Numbered from the stretch's first letter, positions 8,508 through 17,921 are shown. The stretch: 64,000 nt of DNA from Bradyrhizobium retamae (GCF_001440415.1 NZ_LLYA01000214.1:172647-236646); one strand, 5' to 3'. A program made the numbers and translations. The notes: generated by a model from the sequence alone, not told the origin.

Positions 8508-9101
8508 ATGTCATCGCCTTCAGATCAGACTCGGCGCACAATCATCCTGACCGCTCTCGCCACTGCGGTGCACGCATCGGCGGCCCGATCGGCCGCTGCC
8601 GAGGAGGACGCCCCTGGCAGCGACCTGCGACCTCAAAAAGCCGACGTCCTGGTGTTCGCCGAAGGGGATCACGCGGGTGAAGTGATCAAGCCGCAGGATC
8701 TAACACCCGGCGGACCGTTCGTGCGCGCTTGGCCAAAGGATCCCAAGACCTCGGTGATCCGAAAGGGCTCGAGGTTGAATGAGGTGGTGGTCGTAAAGCT
8801 TGATCCGGCGGAACTTGATGACGACACGCGCGCGCGGTCGGCTGACGGAATCGTTGCCTATTCGGTAATTTGTTCCCACGCCGGGTGCCCCATCACGGCG
8901 TGGGGGAAGGCAGCGCAGGGCGACAAGGACGTCCTGAAGTGCGTTTGCCATAATTCCGAGTTCGACCCCCGGCAAAGCGCGCAAGTGGTGTTCGGTCCGG
9001 CGCCGCGGCGCCTTGCGGCACTTCCCCTGGCGGCGGCCGACGGTTCGCTCACCGTCATTGGAACATTCATTGGAAAGGTAGGAGCACAGCAAGGAGGGTA
9101 A
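8508..9101 (+). CDS. Rieske [2Fe-2S] protein with twin-arginine signal
   Basis: 197 residues. The N-terminus (TRRTIILTALATAVHASAA) is a twin-arginine-type export signal, suitable for a protein that folds with its cluster before export. The cluster-binding boxes are CSHAGC and CVCHNSEFD, giving the Cys-x-His and Cys-x-x-His ligands. The fold resembles the Rieske subunit of cytochrome bc1-type complexes, but there is no cytochrome b gene nearby. It lies 66 bases before the PQQ dehydrogenase in the same direction, so it may serve in that electron chain. Confidence 0.85.
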   Translation: MSSPSDQTRRTIILTALATAVHASAARSAAAEEDAPGSDLRPQKADVLVFAEGDHAGEVIKPQDLTPGGPFVRAWPKDPKTSVIRKGSRLNEVVVVKLDPAELDDDTRARSADGIVAYSVICSHAGCPITAWGKAAQGDKDVLKCVCHNSEFDPRQSAQVVFGPAPRRLAALPLAAADGSLTVIGTFIGKVGAQQGG

Positions 9102-9167
9102 CGGCCGCCCGCATCAGATGCCGCACAACTAAAAAAGATGAAGAGAACAAACAGGGAGGTAGCATCT

Positions 9168-10895
9168 ATGACCATGAAGCAATGGCTATTGTCGAGCTTT
9201 GTCGCGTCCACGTGCCTGTTTTCAATCACTGCCATCGCCGGCCCGATTGAGAAATACACTCCAGTGACAGCCGACCGCTTGAAGAACCCGGAACCCGGCA
9301 ATTGGATGCTCTATCGCCGAACCTATGACGGACAGGGATACAGCCCGCTCGACCAGATCAACACCTCGAACGTGAAAGATCTGGTACCGGTGTGGACCTT
9401 CTCGACCGGCGTGATTGAGGGGCACGAGGCTCCGCCGATCGTAAACAATGGCGTGATGTTCGTTGCGACCCCACAGGGCCAGGTGATCGCCCTCAACGCC
9501 AAGACAGGCGATGAGTACTGGCGTTACAAACGCCAGCTCCCCGACGATCTCTTCCAATTGCACCCGACCAACCGCGGGGTGGGATTGTGGCAAGACAAGC
9601 TGTACCTGGCTACAACGGATGACCATGTGGTCGCGCTCGATGCCAAAACCGGCAAAGTCCTGTGGGATACCAAAGTCCAGGACTACAAGAAGGGTCAGTA
9701 CCTGACCCTGATGCCATTGATTGTCGACGGAAAGGTTATCGTCGGTGCCGCCGGCGGTGAATTCGGCGTGCGGGGCTATATCGTCGCGTATGACGCCAAT
9801 AACGGCAAAGAATTGTGGCGGACCTTCACAATTCCCGGCCCAGGTGAACCCGGCCACGAGACGTGGAGCGGCGACGACTGGAAAACGGGTGGTGGCTCTG
9901 CGTGGATGACGGGAAACTACGATCCCGACACCAGGACCATTTACTGGGGCACCGGCAACGCCGCACCTTGGCCGGGAGATACTCACCCCGGCGACAATCT
10001 TTACACAACCTCGGTGCTAGCGCTCGACCCGGATAGCGGCAAGATCAAGACCTATTTCCAGTACCATCAGAACGATTCCTGGGATTGGGACGAGGTGGAT
10101 GCGCCAATGCTGATCGACCTGCACAGGGATGGTCGCATCTTCAAGAGCCTCATCCATCCGGGACGCAACGCGATCTTCTGGGTGCTCGAGCGCAAGCCGG
10201 ATAGCATCAAGTATGTAGCCGGCTGGCCTTATGTCTATACCGACGTCTGGAAGGGCATTGAGCCCGAGACTGGCAAGCCGATCGTCGATCCGGCTCACAA
10301 ACCGGTTATTGGCAAGCGGGTTGAGTTCTGTCCGTCGTTATGGGGGGGCAAGGATTGGCCATCAGCGGCCTATAGTCCGAAGACCCGCCTTGTCTACATT
10401 CCCGCCAACGAGAATTTCTGTGGCGGCTTTACCGGCGAGAAGGTGCCGTTGGTTCCCGGTCAGCTTTGGCTCGGGACCAAGCCCGAAGATATCGGTCTGA
10501 AGGTTCGCGCCGGGGCTACTCATTTTGGTGAACTGCAGGCGTGGGATCCGGCCACGGGAAAGAAGGTCTGGTCGCATCTTTTCCCCAGATCGCACCTGTT
10601 TGGTTCGGTGACGGCGACCGCGGGCGACCTGATCTTTGTCGGAGGTACAAACGACCGGATGTTCCGCGCCTTTCATGCCAAGACAGGCGAACTGCTTTGG
10701 GAGCAGAAGACCAATTCCGGCATCATGGGCATGCCGGTCGCGTACGAAGTGGACGGGACACAGTACATCGCCATCCAGTCCGGCTGGGGCGTAGACGCCC
10801 AGCGCATCCAGGACGCCCTGACGACCAATAACATCGGTATCGAGAACAACGTGCCGCAGGGCGGCGTCGTCTGGGTATTTGCCCTCAAGAAGTAA
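9168..10895 (+). CDS. PQQ-dependent alcohol dehydrogenase (methanol/ethanol family), periplasmic
   Basis: 575 residues counted from ATG 9168, which has AGGGAGGT (9153-9160) at good spacing and begins a signal peptide ending near AIAG. The body is an eight-bladed quinoprotein propeller with repeated W-docking motifs (AKTGKVLWDT, ANNGKELWRT, PATGKKVWSH). Metal and PQQ residues are visible: Glu198 in GAAGGE, Asn264 in GTGN, Asp306 in NDSWDWDE. Asp308 two residues on is the signature reported for lanthanide-dependent enzymes, where calcium enzymes have Ala, Ser or Thr. The usual adjacent Cys-Cys pair above PQQ is absent: the stretch reads LHPTNRG. It oxidises a primary alcohol to an aldehyde; the substrate is unknown. 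Confidence 0.88.
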   Translation: MTMKQWLLSSFVASTCLFSITAIAGPIEKYTPVTADRLKNPEPGNWMLYRRTYDGQGYSPLDQINTSNVKDLVPVWTFSTGVIEGHEAPPIVNNGVMFVATPQGQVIALNAKTGDEYWRYKRQLPDDLFQLHPTNRGVGLWQDKLYLATTDDHVVALDAKTGKVLWDTKVQDYKKGQYLTLMPLIVDGKVIVGAAGGEFGVRGYIVAYDANNGKELWRTFTIPGPGEPGHETWSGDDWKTGGGSAWMTGNYDPDTRTIYWGTGNAAPWPGDTHPGDNLYTTSVLALDPDSGKIKTYFQYHQNDSWDWDEVDAPMLIDLHRDGRIFKSLIHPGRNAIFWVLERKPDSIKYVAGWPYVYTDVWKGIEPETGKPIVDPAHKPVIGKRVEFCPSLWGGKDWPSAAYSPKTRLVYIPANENFCGGFTGEKVPLVPGQLWLGTKPEDIGLKVRAGATHFGELQAWDPATGKKVWSHLFPRSHLFGSVTATAGDLIFVGGTNDRMFRAFHAKTGELLWEQKTNSGIMGMPVAYEVDGTQYIAIQSGWGVDAQRIQDALTTNNIGIENNVPQGGVVWVFALKK

Positions 10896-10930
10896 CTGCC
10901 AGAGAGAGACGGCAACGGAGCGGCAAGAAA

Positions 10931-10958
10931 AAAGCGGCGGACGAGGGTCCGCCGCTTT
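10931..10958. terminator. bidirectional intrinsic terminator
   Basis: A perfect 12-base stem, AAAGCGGCGGAC / GTCCGCCGCTTT, with a four-base loop. It is preceded by an A-run (10928-10933) that becomes a U-run on the minus strand. It lies between the convergent ends of the PQQ dehydrogenase (10895) and the small secreted-protein gene (10968). Confidence 0.85.
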
Positions 10959-10967
10959 CAATTTGGC

Positions 10968-11231
10968 TTACTTGCCCTTGGTTTCGACCTTCCGCTTTTC
11001 GTCTTCGTTCATTTGCTTGATCATCGGATCGCGACTGGCTTCGCCGGTGGTCTGCGTCGTCGTGGCCGGCGGGCTCTCGCTTGGAACGGAGGTTTGCCCC
11101 GGCGGTGTCGTCGCCGGCCGCGTTGCGGTGGTGCTCGGCGGCGATGCCGTTTGAGCGGTCGCCGCCTGGGCATTCAATAGAAGCATGCTCGACAATAGCG
11201 AAACTGCGAGCACCGTTGAGTTGGGTTTCAT
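10968..11231 (-). CDS. small secreted Thr/Pro-rich protein, function unknown
   Basis: 87 residues. The signal peptide (MKPNSTVLAVSLLSSMLLL) ends near AATAQ. The mature part is a Thr/Pro/Ser-rich low-complexity stretch followed by a charged tail (QMNEDEKRKVETKGK). A GAGGAG lies about 9 bases before the ATG. A truncated copy in the same orientation is found at 5999-6184, so this is the intact parent copy. No fold or function can be assigned. It converges on the PQQ dehydrogenase across a terminator hairpin. Confidence 0.7.
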   Translation of the reverse strand: MKPNSTVLAVSLLSSMLLLNAQAATAQTASPPSTTATRPATTPPGQTSVPSESPPATTTQTTGEASRDPMIKQMNEDEKRKVETKGK

Positions 11232-11288
11232 CGGTCTGAACTCCTCTCAGACCAGGGGGAAACGGTTCGTTCGGTCTAACGTTCCTTA

Positions 11289-13613
11289 TTACGCCTCCAA
11301 TTGCTTGCCGATCGGCAGTGCGCGGATACGCTTGCCGGTCGCGGCAAAGATCGCGTTGATCAGCGCCGGCGCAACGGGCGGCACGCCCGGCTCACCGACG
11401 CCGCTGGGCGGGGTGTCGGGTCCGGGAGGCACGATATAGACGTTGGTCACGGCAGGGGATTCGTCGATCCGCAGCACCGGGAAATCGTCGAAATTGCCCT
11501 GTTGTACCTTGCCGTCCTTGAAAGTGATCTCGCCAGTTTTGGCGAAGCTCATGCCCATGATCACAGCGCCTTCCATCTGCGCCTGGATCCGCTCCGGATT
11601 GACGTAGGTTCCGCAATCGATCGCGGTGTCCACGCGGGGCACGGTGAGCTTGCCCTTATCGTCGATGGCTACCTCGACAATGGTCGCGATATAGCTGACG
11701 AAGCTGCGGTGCACGGCAATGCCGAGCCCGTGGCCCTTGGGCACGGACCGCCCCCAGCCGCCCTTGTCCGCGACGAGCTCGACCACTTTCCGAAGACGAG
11801 CTCTATCGATCGGATAACTGTCGTAGGGCTCGCCATAGTTCCAGAGGTCTTTCACGGAATCGAGCTTAACGATCCGCGGAGAGCCGATCAGCTCCAGCAG
11901 CATGTCCTTTTGATCGCGGTTGGTGGCATGGGCGATTTCAGCGACCATGGACTGCACCGCAAACGCGCGGGGAATGTTCGATACCGAGCGGAACCAGCCG
12001 ATGCGGGTATACGCGGCCGCTTCCGGATTTTCGCACTGGACGTTGGCGATCTCGAAGGGCATGTCGACCAGTCCCATGCCGAGTTCGAACGGCGCCTGAT
12101 GCAGCGCACCGGCGGCAAATGTCGAGGCGATGCTCGGCGCGACGCTGCGATGCCGCCAGGCGGTCACCTTGCCGCTCTTGTCGAGGCCGGCCTCGATACG
12201 TTCGACCGAGACGGTGTGCAGGAAGCCATTGCGAATGTCGTCTTCCCGCGTCCATTGCACCTTGACCGGCGCGCCGAGCTCCTTGGAAAGCAGGGCGGCT
12301 TCGAGGGCGAAATCGCATTTCGACTTGCGCCCAAATCCGCCGCCGAGCAGGGTAACGTTGACGGTGACGTTCTCCTGGGGAATGCCAAGCGTTTTGGCGA
12401 CGTCTTCGCGCGTTCCGCCCGCGCTTTGCACCGGTGCCCAGATCTCGGCCCTGTCGCCCTTGACGTCCGCAACCGCGACCGGCGGCTCCATGGCGACGTG
12501 GGCATGATGCGGCAGGTAGTACTCACCCACGATCACCTTGTCGGCGCTCTTCAAGGCGGCGTCCACGTCGCCTTCCTTGCGCACGACCAGGCCGGGCTTG
12601 CGCGCTGCTCCCTCGAGCTGAGCCCGGTAGGCGACCGAATCGTATTTGCCGTTTGCCCCGTCATCCCAGACGATCTTCAACGCGTCACGTCCCTTGATGG
12701 CCGCGCCGGTGTTGCGCGCGATTACGGCGACCCCGCCGAGTGGCTGGAATTTTGAGGGCCACGGCCAGCCCTTGACCTCCATAACCTTCTCGACGCCGGA
12801 AACCTTCATCGCTTCCGACCCCTCGAACGACACGACCTTGCCGCCGGTCACCGGCGGCCGGGCAATGACGGCATACTTCATGCCGGGCAGGCGGACATCG
12901 GCGCCGTAACGCGCAGTGCCCACCGTGATGTCGCGAAGATCGACGATGCCGATCGCGCCCTTGCCGAGATAGCGGAAGTCCTTCGGATCTTTCAGCTTCA
13001 GGCCTTCGACACTCGGCACCGACCCCTTGGCGGCATCGGCCGCCAAGTCTCCGAAGCCAATTCGGCGTCCGCTTGCATTATGGACGACCTCGTGATTGAC
13101 GGCCTTCACTTCGGTTGCCGGCACGCCCCAGCGTTTCGCCGCGGCTGTTTCGAGCATTGTGCGGGCCGAGGCGCCGATCTGGCGCATTGGCATCAGGTAA
13201 TGCCGCGTGCTGCGCGATCCGTCGGTATCCTGGTTGCCGAACTTGACCTCGTCGCCAGGCGCCTGCTGGACGCGAACACGCGACCAGTCGGCTTCCATCT
13301 CTTCGGCGACGATCATTGGCAGGCTGGTGCGGACACCCGTTCCCATCTCGGCGCGGTGCGCGACGATTGTCACTGTTCCGTCGGAGGCGATAGAAACGAA
13401 TACGCGCGGGTCCACCACGGTACCGTGCGGCATCTTGTCCGCGCCGGTCTGGTACGCGGCAAAGCCTGGGCGTGACATCACCGGCGCCGCGAGTACAAAG
13501 CCGCCGGCCAGCCCGAGGCCCTTGAGGATACTGCGACGGGAGACGTTGTCGATCTTGATATGGCGCTCAAAACCACGAAGCTTTTTGGGATTGGTGAGGA
13601 TATTCATGATCAC
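11289..13613 (-). CDS. molybdenum hydroxylase large subunit (xanthine dehydrogenase family, IorB-like)
   Basis: 774 residues. It has a twin-arginine signal (SRRSILKG), unlike cytoplasmic xanthine dehydrogenase and like isoquinoline 1-oxidoreductase and related periplasmic aldehyde oxidases. Mo-pterin binding regions are visible (VTLLGGGFGRKS; GMSFAKTGEI), with the catalytic Glu in GVGEPGVPPVAPAL near the C-terminus. It hydroxylates an N-heterocycle or aldehyde using water. A GTG start at 13613 overlaps the small-subunit stop by 4 bases; an ATG six bases later is an alternative. The adjacent small subunit supplies the iron-sulfur clusters. Confidence 0.88.
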   Translation of the reverse strand: MIMNILTNPKKLRGFERHIKIDNVSRRSILKGLGLAGGFVLAAPVMSRPGFAAYQTGADKMPHGTVVDPRVFVSIASDGTVTIVAHRAEMGTGVRTSLPMIVAEEMEADWSRVRVQQAPGDEVKFGNQDTDGSRSTRHYLMPMRQIGASARTMLETAAAKRWGVPATEVKAVNHEVVHNASGRRIGFGDLAADAAKGSVPSVEGLKLKDPKDFRYLGKGAIGIVDLRDITVGTARYGADVRLPGMKYAVIARPPVTGGKVVSFEGSEAMKVSGVEKVMEVKGWPWPSKFQPLGGVAVIARNTGAAIKGRDALKIVWDDGANGKYDSVAYRAQLEGAARKPGLVVRKEGDVDAALKSADKVIVGEYYLPHHAHVAMEPPVAVADVKGDRAEIWAPVQSAGGTREDVAKTLGIPQENVTVNVTLLGGGFGRKSKCDFALEAALLSKELGAPVKVQWTREDDIRNGFLHTVSVERIEAGLDKSGKVTAWRHRSVAPSIASTFAAGALHQAPFELGMGLVDMPFEIANVQCENPEAAAYTRIGWFRSVSNIPRAFAVQSMVAEIAHATNRDQKDMLLELIGSPRIVKLDSVKDLWNYGEPYDSYPIDRARLRKVVELVADKGGWGRSVPKGHGLGIAVHRSFVSYIATIVEVAIDDKGKLTVPRVDTAIDCGTYVNPERIQAQMEGAVIMGMSFAKTGEITFKDGKVQQGNFDDFPVLRIDESPAVTNVYIVPPGPDTPPSGVGEPGVPPVAPALINAIFAATGKRIRALPIGKQLEA

Positions 13614-14062
13614 ACCCCCGTCGATGCCAGATGCACGGCGTTTTCAATGCGCTGGTACGTGCCGCAACGGCAGATATTGCCCGCCATCGCCTCGCGTATC
13701 TGATCGTGCGTGGGTTTCGGATTTTCCATCAGCAGTGCGGCCGCCTGCATGATCTGGCCGACCTGGCAAAAGCCGCATTGCGGAACATTAAGCTGACGCC
13801 AGGCCTTCTGGACCGCGTGATCCCCGGTCGGATGAAGGCCTTCGATGGTGGTGACTTCCCGGCCGACCACGTCGGACACCGAGGTGATGCAGGCGCGAAC
13901 GGCCTGCTTGTCGACAATGACGGTGCAGGCGCCGCAAAGCGCCTGGCCGCAGCCATATTTCGTGCCCGTCAAGCCGGCCTCATCGCGGAGAAACCAGAGT
14001 AATGGAAGGTCCGGGTCGCCGTCCCAGCTATGCTCCTGGCTATTGATCTTCATCTTGATCAT
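13610..14062 (-). CDS. molybdenum hydroxylase small subunit, two [2Fe-2S] clusters (IorA-like)
   Basis: 150 residues. It has an N-terminal plant-ferredoxin-type cluster (CGQALCGACTV, with an earlier Cys in GTKYGCG) and a C-terminal four-helix cluster domain (CGFCQVGQIM and NICRCGTY). This passes electrons from the Mo site of the partner subunit to an acceptor, probably a periplasmic cytochrome. It is the first gene of the pair and overlaps the large-subunit start, which indicates coupled translation. It has no signal of its own, as expected if it is exported bound to the Tat-signal-bearing large subunit. Confidence 0.9.
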   Translation of the reverse strand: MIKMKINSQEHSWDGDPDLPLLWFLRDEAGLTGTKYGCGQALCGACTVIVDKQAVRACITSVSDVVGREVTTIEGLHPTGDHAVQKAWRQLNVPQCGFCQVGQIMQAAALLMENPKPTHDQIREAMAGNICRCGTYQRIENAVHLASTGV

Positions 14063-14478
14063 GATCGTTCCTCGCTCTTCATAAGCTGCTGAGTTTTCTT
14101 CGGCGTGAGCGAGAACATATTTCCTAACCGCTCAACGCCGTTGCTTTACGAGTTTGATCGCGTGGCCGGAGAGCCGGCCTTGCTTGGCAACCGCTGGCTG
14201 AATTGTACGATTTGCTTTGAATTTTGGTGGGGCATCCTCCTGCCTAAACATTCGTCGTGTTACAGGACAGCGCGGCGAGACGGGCGCCGTGAGGACGCTA
14301 TCAGAAAGCACGCCGGATCGAATTCACAACGTGTTGTCTTTGCACTCTATTGGGACGAAAGCTGGGCTGCCGCTCACTGACTGCCAACCTTTCCCGGCGG
14401 CCGTCATGCAAACCCGCTTTGCAAATGTTCGCGGCAGACCGGTGCGATCAGCACTACGCCGCCCGCCAGGCTCTCCCG
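14063..14478. other. intergenic, about 415 bases, nothing recognised
   Basis: It lies upstream of the Mo-hydroxylase operon and downstream of the enolase-superfamily gene. Short open frames on both strands have no recognisable protein character. No RNA gene, repeat or clear hairpin was seen. The promoter for the Mo hydroxylase is expected near 14063-14150. Confidence 0.4.
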
Positions 14479-15567
14479 CTAGCTTGCGAGCTGCGCCAAC
14501 CCTTTCCAGTCGAATGTGATTCCATGGCCGGGCCGCGTCGGCGCCAATGCCATGCCTTCCTGGAGGACAAGCGGGTGCTCGATGCAACTATCGAGCCCAA
14601 ATCCGTGCGCTTCGAGATAGGAGCGGTTCGGACACGCCGCGAGCAAATGCACGGTAACGTCATGTGCGCCGTGGCTGGTCACCGGTAGATTGAACGCTTC
14701 CGCCAGCCGGGCGATCTTCATAAAGGCTGTAACTCCGCCGCAATTGGTGACGTCGGGCTCCGGATAGGACACCGCGCCGGCCACGATATAGTTCTTGAAC
14801 TCCCAGAGCGAGCGCAGGTTTTCGCCGGCCGCGATCGGGACGCCGCCGGCAGCCATGATGCGGGCGTGACCGGCAATATCGTCGGGAATGATCGGCTCTT
14901 CGAGCCACGTGAGATCGTAGGGTTGCAGCGCGCGCGCCGCGCGGATGGCTTCCTCGACCGTCCATTTCATGTTGGCATCCGCCATCAGGGGAAAGCCGTT
15001 GCCAAGATGTTGGCGCATCGCCTGTACGCGTGCGACGTCGGATGCGAGATCGGGGCGGCCCACCTTCATCTTGATGGCGCGAAAGCCCTTGGCGAGATTG
15101 TCGTCGGTTTGCTTCAAAAGCTGCTCGATGGACAGATCGAGGTCGATGCCGCCGGCGTAGCAGGGTACGCGGGCGTCGAAGCCGCCTAACATGCGAAACA
15201 GCGGCAGGTTGGCGCGACGCGACTTCAGGTCCCACAGGGCGATGTCGAGCGCCGAGAGCGCAAGTACCGGCGGTCCGCCACGCCCGCCGTAATGCAGGCT
15301 CCACCAGACGTGATGCCAGATGGCTTCGGTGTCATCGGCCTCGCGGCCCTCGATCAGTTCGGGGATCTCCCGCTTGAGGATGTCGGCAATCGCGCCGCCA
15401 TTGCGGCCGACGGTGTATGTATAGCCGACACCTTCGGCCCCGTCGGAATCGCGGACACGGCATGTCACCAGTTCGAAGGCTTTGAGTTCGCCGTGCGTGC
15501 TGTCGGAGAGAGTGACGGGCAGGGGGATCCGGTAGAGTCCGGCCTCGGTTGTCTTGATACGCGCCAT
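14479..15567 (-). CDS. mandelate racemase / muconate lactonizing enzyme family protein
   Basis: 362 residues. It has an N-terminal capping domain, then an enolase-superfamily barrel. The Lys-x-Lys acid/base pair is in AIKMKVG, metal ligands fall in LMADANMKW, WLEEPI and AAGENL, and the C-terminal His base is in TSHGAHD. Lys-x-Lys plus His marks the mandelate racemase subgroup, which includes acid-sugar dehydratases and racemases. Neighbours do not reveal the substrate. It is transcribed from its own region, 98 bases after the upstream PLP-enzyme gene, and may be co-transcribed with it. Confidence 0.87.
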   Translation of the reverse strand: MARIKTTEAGLYRIPLPVTLSDSTHGELKAFELVTCRVRDSDGAEGVGYTYTVGRNGGAIADILKREIPELIEGREADDTEAIWHHVWWSLHYGGRGGPPVLALSALDIALWDLKSRRANLPLFRMLGGFDARVPCYAGGIDLDLSIEQLLKQTDDNLAKGFRAIKMKVGRPDLASDVARVQAMRQHLGNGFPLMADANMKWTVEEAIRAARALQPYDLTWLEEPIIPDDIAGHARIMAAGGVPIAAGENLRSLWEFKNYIVAGAVSYPEPDVTNCGGVTAFMKIARLAEAFNLPVTSHGAHDVTVHLLAACPNRSYLEAHGFGLDSCIEHPLVLQEGMALAPTRPGHGITFDWKGLAQLAS

Positions 15568-15665
15568 TGTGTTTCCACCCGGTTTTTCATTGCACGCTAA
15601 ATCGATCTTGTCGGCAGAGCAATTGCTTGCTGCGCGCTGAGGCGGGAACCACCTCCCACGTGCGG

Positions 15666-16949
15666 CTAAGTCGCGTTCAGGGCCTGCGCGATATCAGCGA
15701 TCAGATCGGATGGGTGCTCGATGCCGATCGACAGCCGGATCGTGCAATCGAGAACGCCTATTTTTTGGCGGATGGCAGCCGGAACGCCGGAGTGGGTCAT
15801 GCTTGCAGGCAGGCTGGCGAGCGACTCGGTGCCGCCCAGGCTCACGGCCAGCTTGAAGATCTGCAGCGCGTTCAGGAATTTGAATGCGGCGGCTTGGCCG
15901 CCGACGATGTCGAAGGAGAATGTGGAGCCCGCACCGGTGCATTGCCTCGCAAATAAGCGGCCGGCGGGGGACGCCTCATCGTGGTGACCGAGGTAATGGA
16001 CCTTGGCCACTTTTGGGTGGTCGCGCAGGTAATCTGCGACGAGGCGCGCGTTTGCGTCAGCCTTCTCCATGCGCATGCCCAATGTTTCAAGCGACCGGCT
16101 GATCATCCAGCAAGAATGGGGGTCCAGTTGGGTGCCAATCGCGCCTCGCAAGGCTTTAACGTCTTTCATCAGCGCCTTTGAGCCGAGCGCAGCGCCTGCA
16201 ATCAAGTCGGAATGACCGCCGATATATTTGGTCAGCGAGTACAGCGAAAGATCCGCACCGTGTTCGATCGGTCTTTGAAACACCGGTCCGAGCAACGTGT
16301 TATCACACGCGATGATCGGCGTACTCCCCTGGGTTTGGCCGATCATCTCGGCGATCCGGCGGACCATCGCTATGTCGACCAGGCCATTGGTTGGATTGGC
16401 CGGAGTCTCAATGAAAATCATCGCAAGCCGGCCTTTGCGCATGGCGTCGCCCGCTGCCGCTCTGACCGCCGCTTCGTCAATGCCGTCGGAGAAGCCCACC
16501 GCGCCGATGGAGAGGTTCGCAAGCGTCTTCGCAAACAGGGTCTCCGTCCCGCCATACAGTGGCTGAGAGTGCAGAATGACGTCGCCAGGGCGGACGAAGG
16601 CCAGGATTGTGGTCGAAATCGCGGCCATGCCCGAAGAGAACAGCGCGCAATTCTCGGCGCGCTCGTACACTGACAACCTGTCCTCAACGATCTCGCTGTT
16701 AGGGTGATTGAACCGCGAGTAAACCAGACCAGCGCCCATCCCCTCGGGCGGCTCGCGGCGGCCCGCAACGTAATCGAAGAAGTCCTGTCCGTCTTCGGCG
16801 GTCCTGAAGACGAAGGTCGAGGTCAGGAAGACCGGTGGTTTGACGGCTCCTTCCGACAATTGCGGATCGTAGCCGTAGTTCAGCATCAGCGTTTCCGGAT
16901 GCAGCATGTGGTTGCCGATGTGGGTTTTCGACGGAAACGGTTTCACCAT
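15666..16949 (-). CDS. cystathionine gamma-synthase/lyase family PLP enzyme
   Basis: 427 residues of fold-type I PLP enzyme. Visible elements are YSRFNHPNSEIVEDRL, the SSGMAAIST helix that binds phosphate, the YGGTETLF stretch with the stacking Tyr, IFIETPANPT, and the Schiff-base Lys in SLTKYIGGHSDLIAG. The C-terminus carries the SLGGTESLASLP motif of the family. It acts on a gamma- or beta-substituted amino acid (cystathionine, methionine or homoserine ester); which one cannot be settled from sequence alone. The family's usual length is 380-430 residues, so it is intact. Confidence 0.87.
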   Translation of the reverse strand: MVKPFPSKTHIGNHMLHPETLMLNYGYDPQLSEGAVKPPVFLTSTFVFRTAEDGQDFFDYVAGRREPPEGMGAGLVYSRFNHPNSEIVEDRLSVYERAENCALFSSGMAAISTTILAFVRPGDVILHSQPLYGGTETLFAKTLANLSIGAVGFSDGIDEAAVRAAAGDAMRKGRLAMIFIETPANPTNGLVDIAMVRRIAEMIGQTQGSTPIIACDNTLLGPVFQRPIEHGADLSLYSLTKYIGGHSDLIAGAALGSKALMKDVKALRGAIGTQLDPHSCWMISRSLETLGMRMEKADANARLVADYLRDHPKVAKVHYLGHHDEASPAGRLFARQCTGAGSTFSFDIVGGQAAAFKFLNALQIFKLAVSLGGTESLASLPASMTHSGVPAAIRQKIGVLDCTIRLSIGIEHPSDLIADIAQALNAT

Positions 16950-17135
16950 AGGCTGTCTCCCTGTCGGGATGCGGAACTTCGCACTGCGTTCGTGGGACGC
17001 AATCGCGAGGCGATCAGGAGTGATGGATGCGATCGCATCCAGCGGCTCCAGTTGACGTAGTTAAGCAGGGATCAACGTAGCAAAATTCGGGACTGATTTC
17101 ACCGCATCCGGAGCGGATTTCGCAGTACTCGATCG

Positions 17136-17921
17136 TCAGGCATGGACCGCAACCTTCAACGCCTCGGCGCGGATCTCTTCGACAAGCCGTTCCTTCAGGC
17201 TGACGAATTCGGGCGTGGTCTTGATCTTGTAGGATCGCGGATGGGGTAGATCGACCGCGATCTCGGCCTTGATACGGCCCGGACGGGCGCTCATGACGAT
17301 CACGCGGCTGCCAAGGAAGATCGCCTCCTCGATATCATGGGTGACGAACAGCACGGTTTTCTGCTCGCGCTCCCAGATGCCAAGCAGCATTTCCTGCATC
17401 AGCACGCGGGTTTGATTATCGAGCGCGCCGAACGGCTCGTCGAGCAACAGGATTTTTGGATCGTTGGCCAGCGCCCGCGCGATCGCCGTCCGTTGCTGCA
17501 TGCCGCCGGAGAGTTGCTTCGGCCAATGATTCTCAAAGCCCGACAGGCCGACACGTTGGATGAAGCCGTCGGCGATCTTGCTGCGATCCGCTTCGGAAAT
17601 CCTGCGCTCGCGCAGGCCGAACGCGATGTTCTCGCGCACGGTCAGCCATGGAAACAGCGTGTAGGACTGAAACACCATGCCACGATCGGCGCCGGGGCCA
17701 GTCACCTCTTGCCCGTCAAGAATGGCCCGGCCGCTGGTCGGCCGGTCGAGCCCGGCAACGATGCGCAGCAACGTCGATTTTCCGCAGCCCGACGGGCCGA
17801 GAATGGTGACGAAGTCATTATTGCGGACGTTGAGGTCGATCGGCTCCAGCGCCCGTGTCGGCGCATGCCCCTGGCGTGCGGGGAAGGTGCGGGCGACCTG
17901 ATCGATTTTCAGCTCGGTCAT
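17136..17921 (-). CDS. ABC transporter ATP-binding protein, nitrate/sulfonate/taurine type
   Basis: 261 residues from ATG 17921. Walker A is GPSGCGKST, the signature is LSGGMQQRTAIARAL, Walker B is ILLLDEPFGAL, and the switch His is in FVTHDIEEA. The sequence class is TauB/SsuB. The start overlaps the permease stop (17918) by 4 bases. It is the last gene of a transporter set that follows hutF and hutC on the same strand, so import of histidine, urocanate or a related compound is likely. Confidence 0.87.
   Translation of the reverse strand: MTELKIDQVARTFPARQGHAPTRALEPIDLNVRNNDFVTILGPSGCGKSTLLRIVAGLDRPTSGRAILDGQEVTGPGADRGMVFQSYTLFPWLTVRENIAFGLRERRISEADRSKIADGFIQRVGLSGFENHWPKQLSGGMQQRTAIARALANDPKILLLDEPFGALDNQTRVLMQEMLLGIWEREQKTVLFVTHDIEEAIFLGSRVIVMSARPGRIKAEIAVDLPHPRSYKIKTTPEFVSLKERLVEEIRAEALKVAVHA

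Noticed and set aside
11301..12755. 484-codon plus-strand frame opposite the Mo-hydroxylase large subunit
   Set aside because: It is an antisense shadow of a gene with intact Mo-binding motifs.
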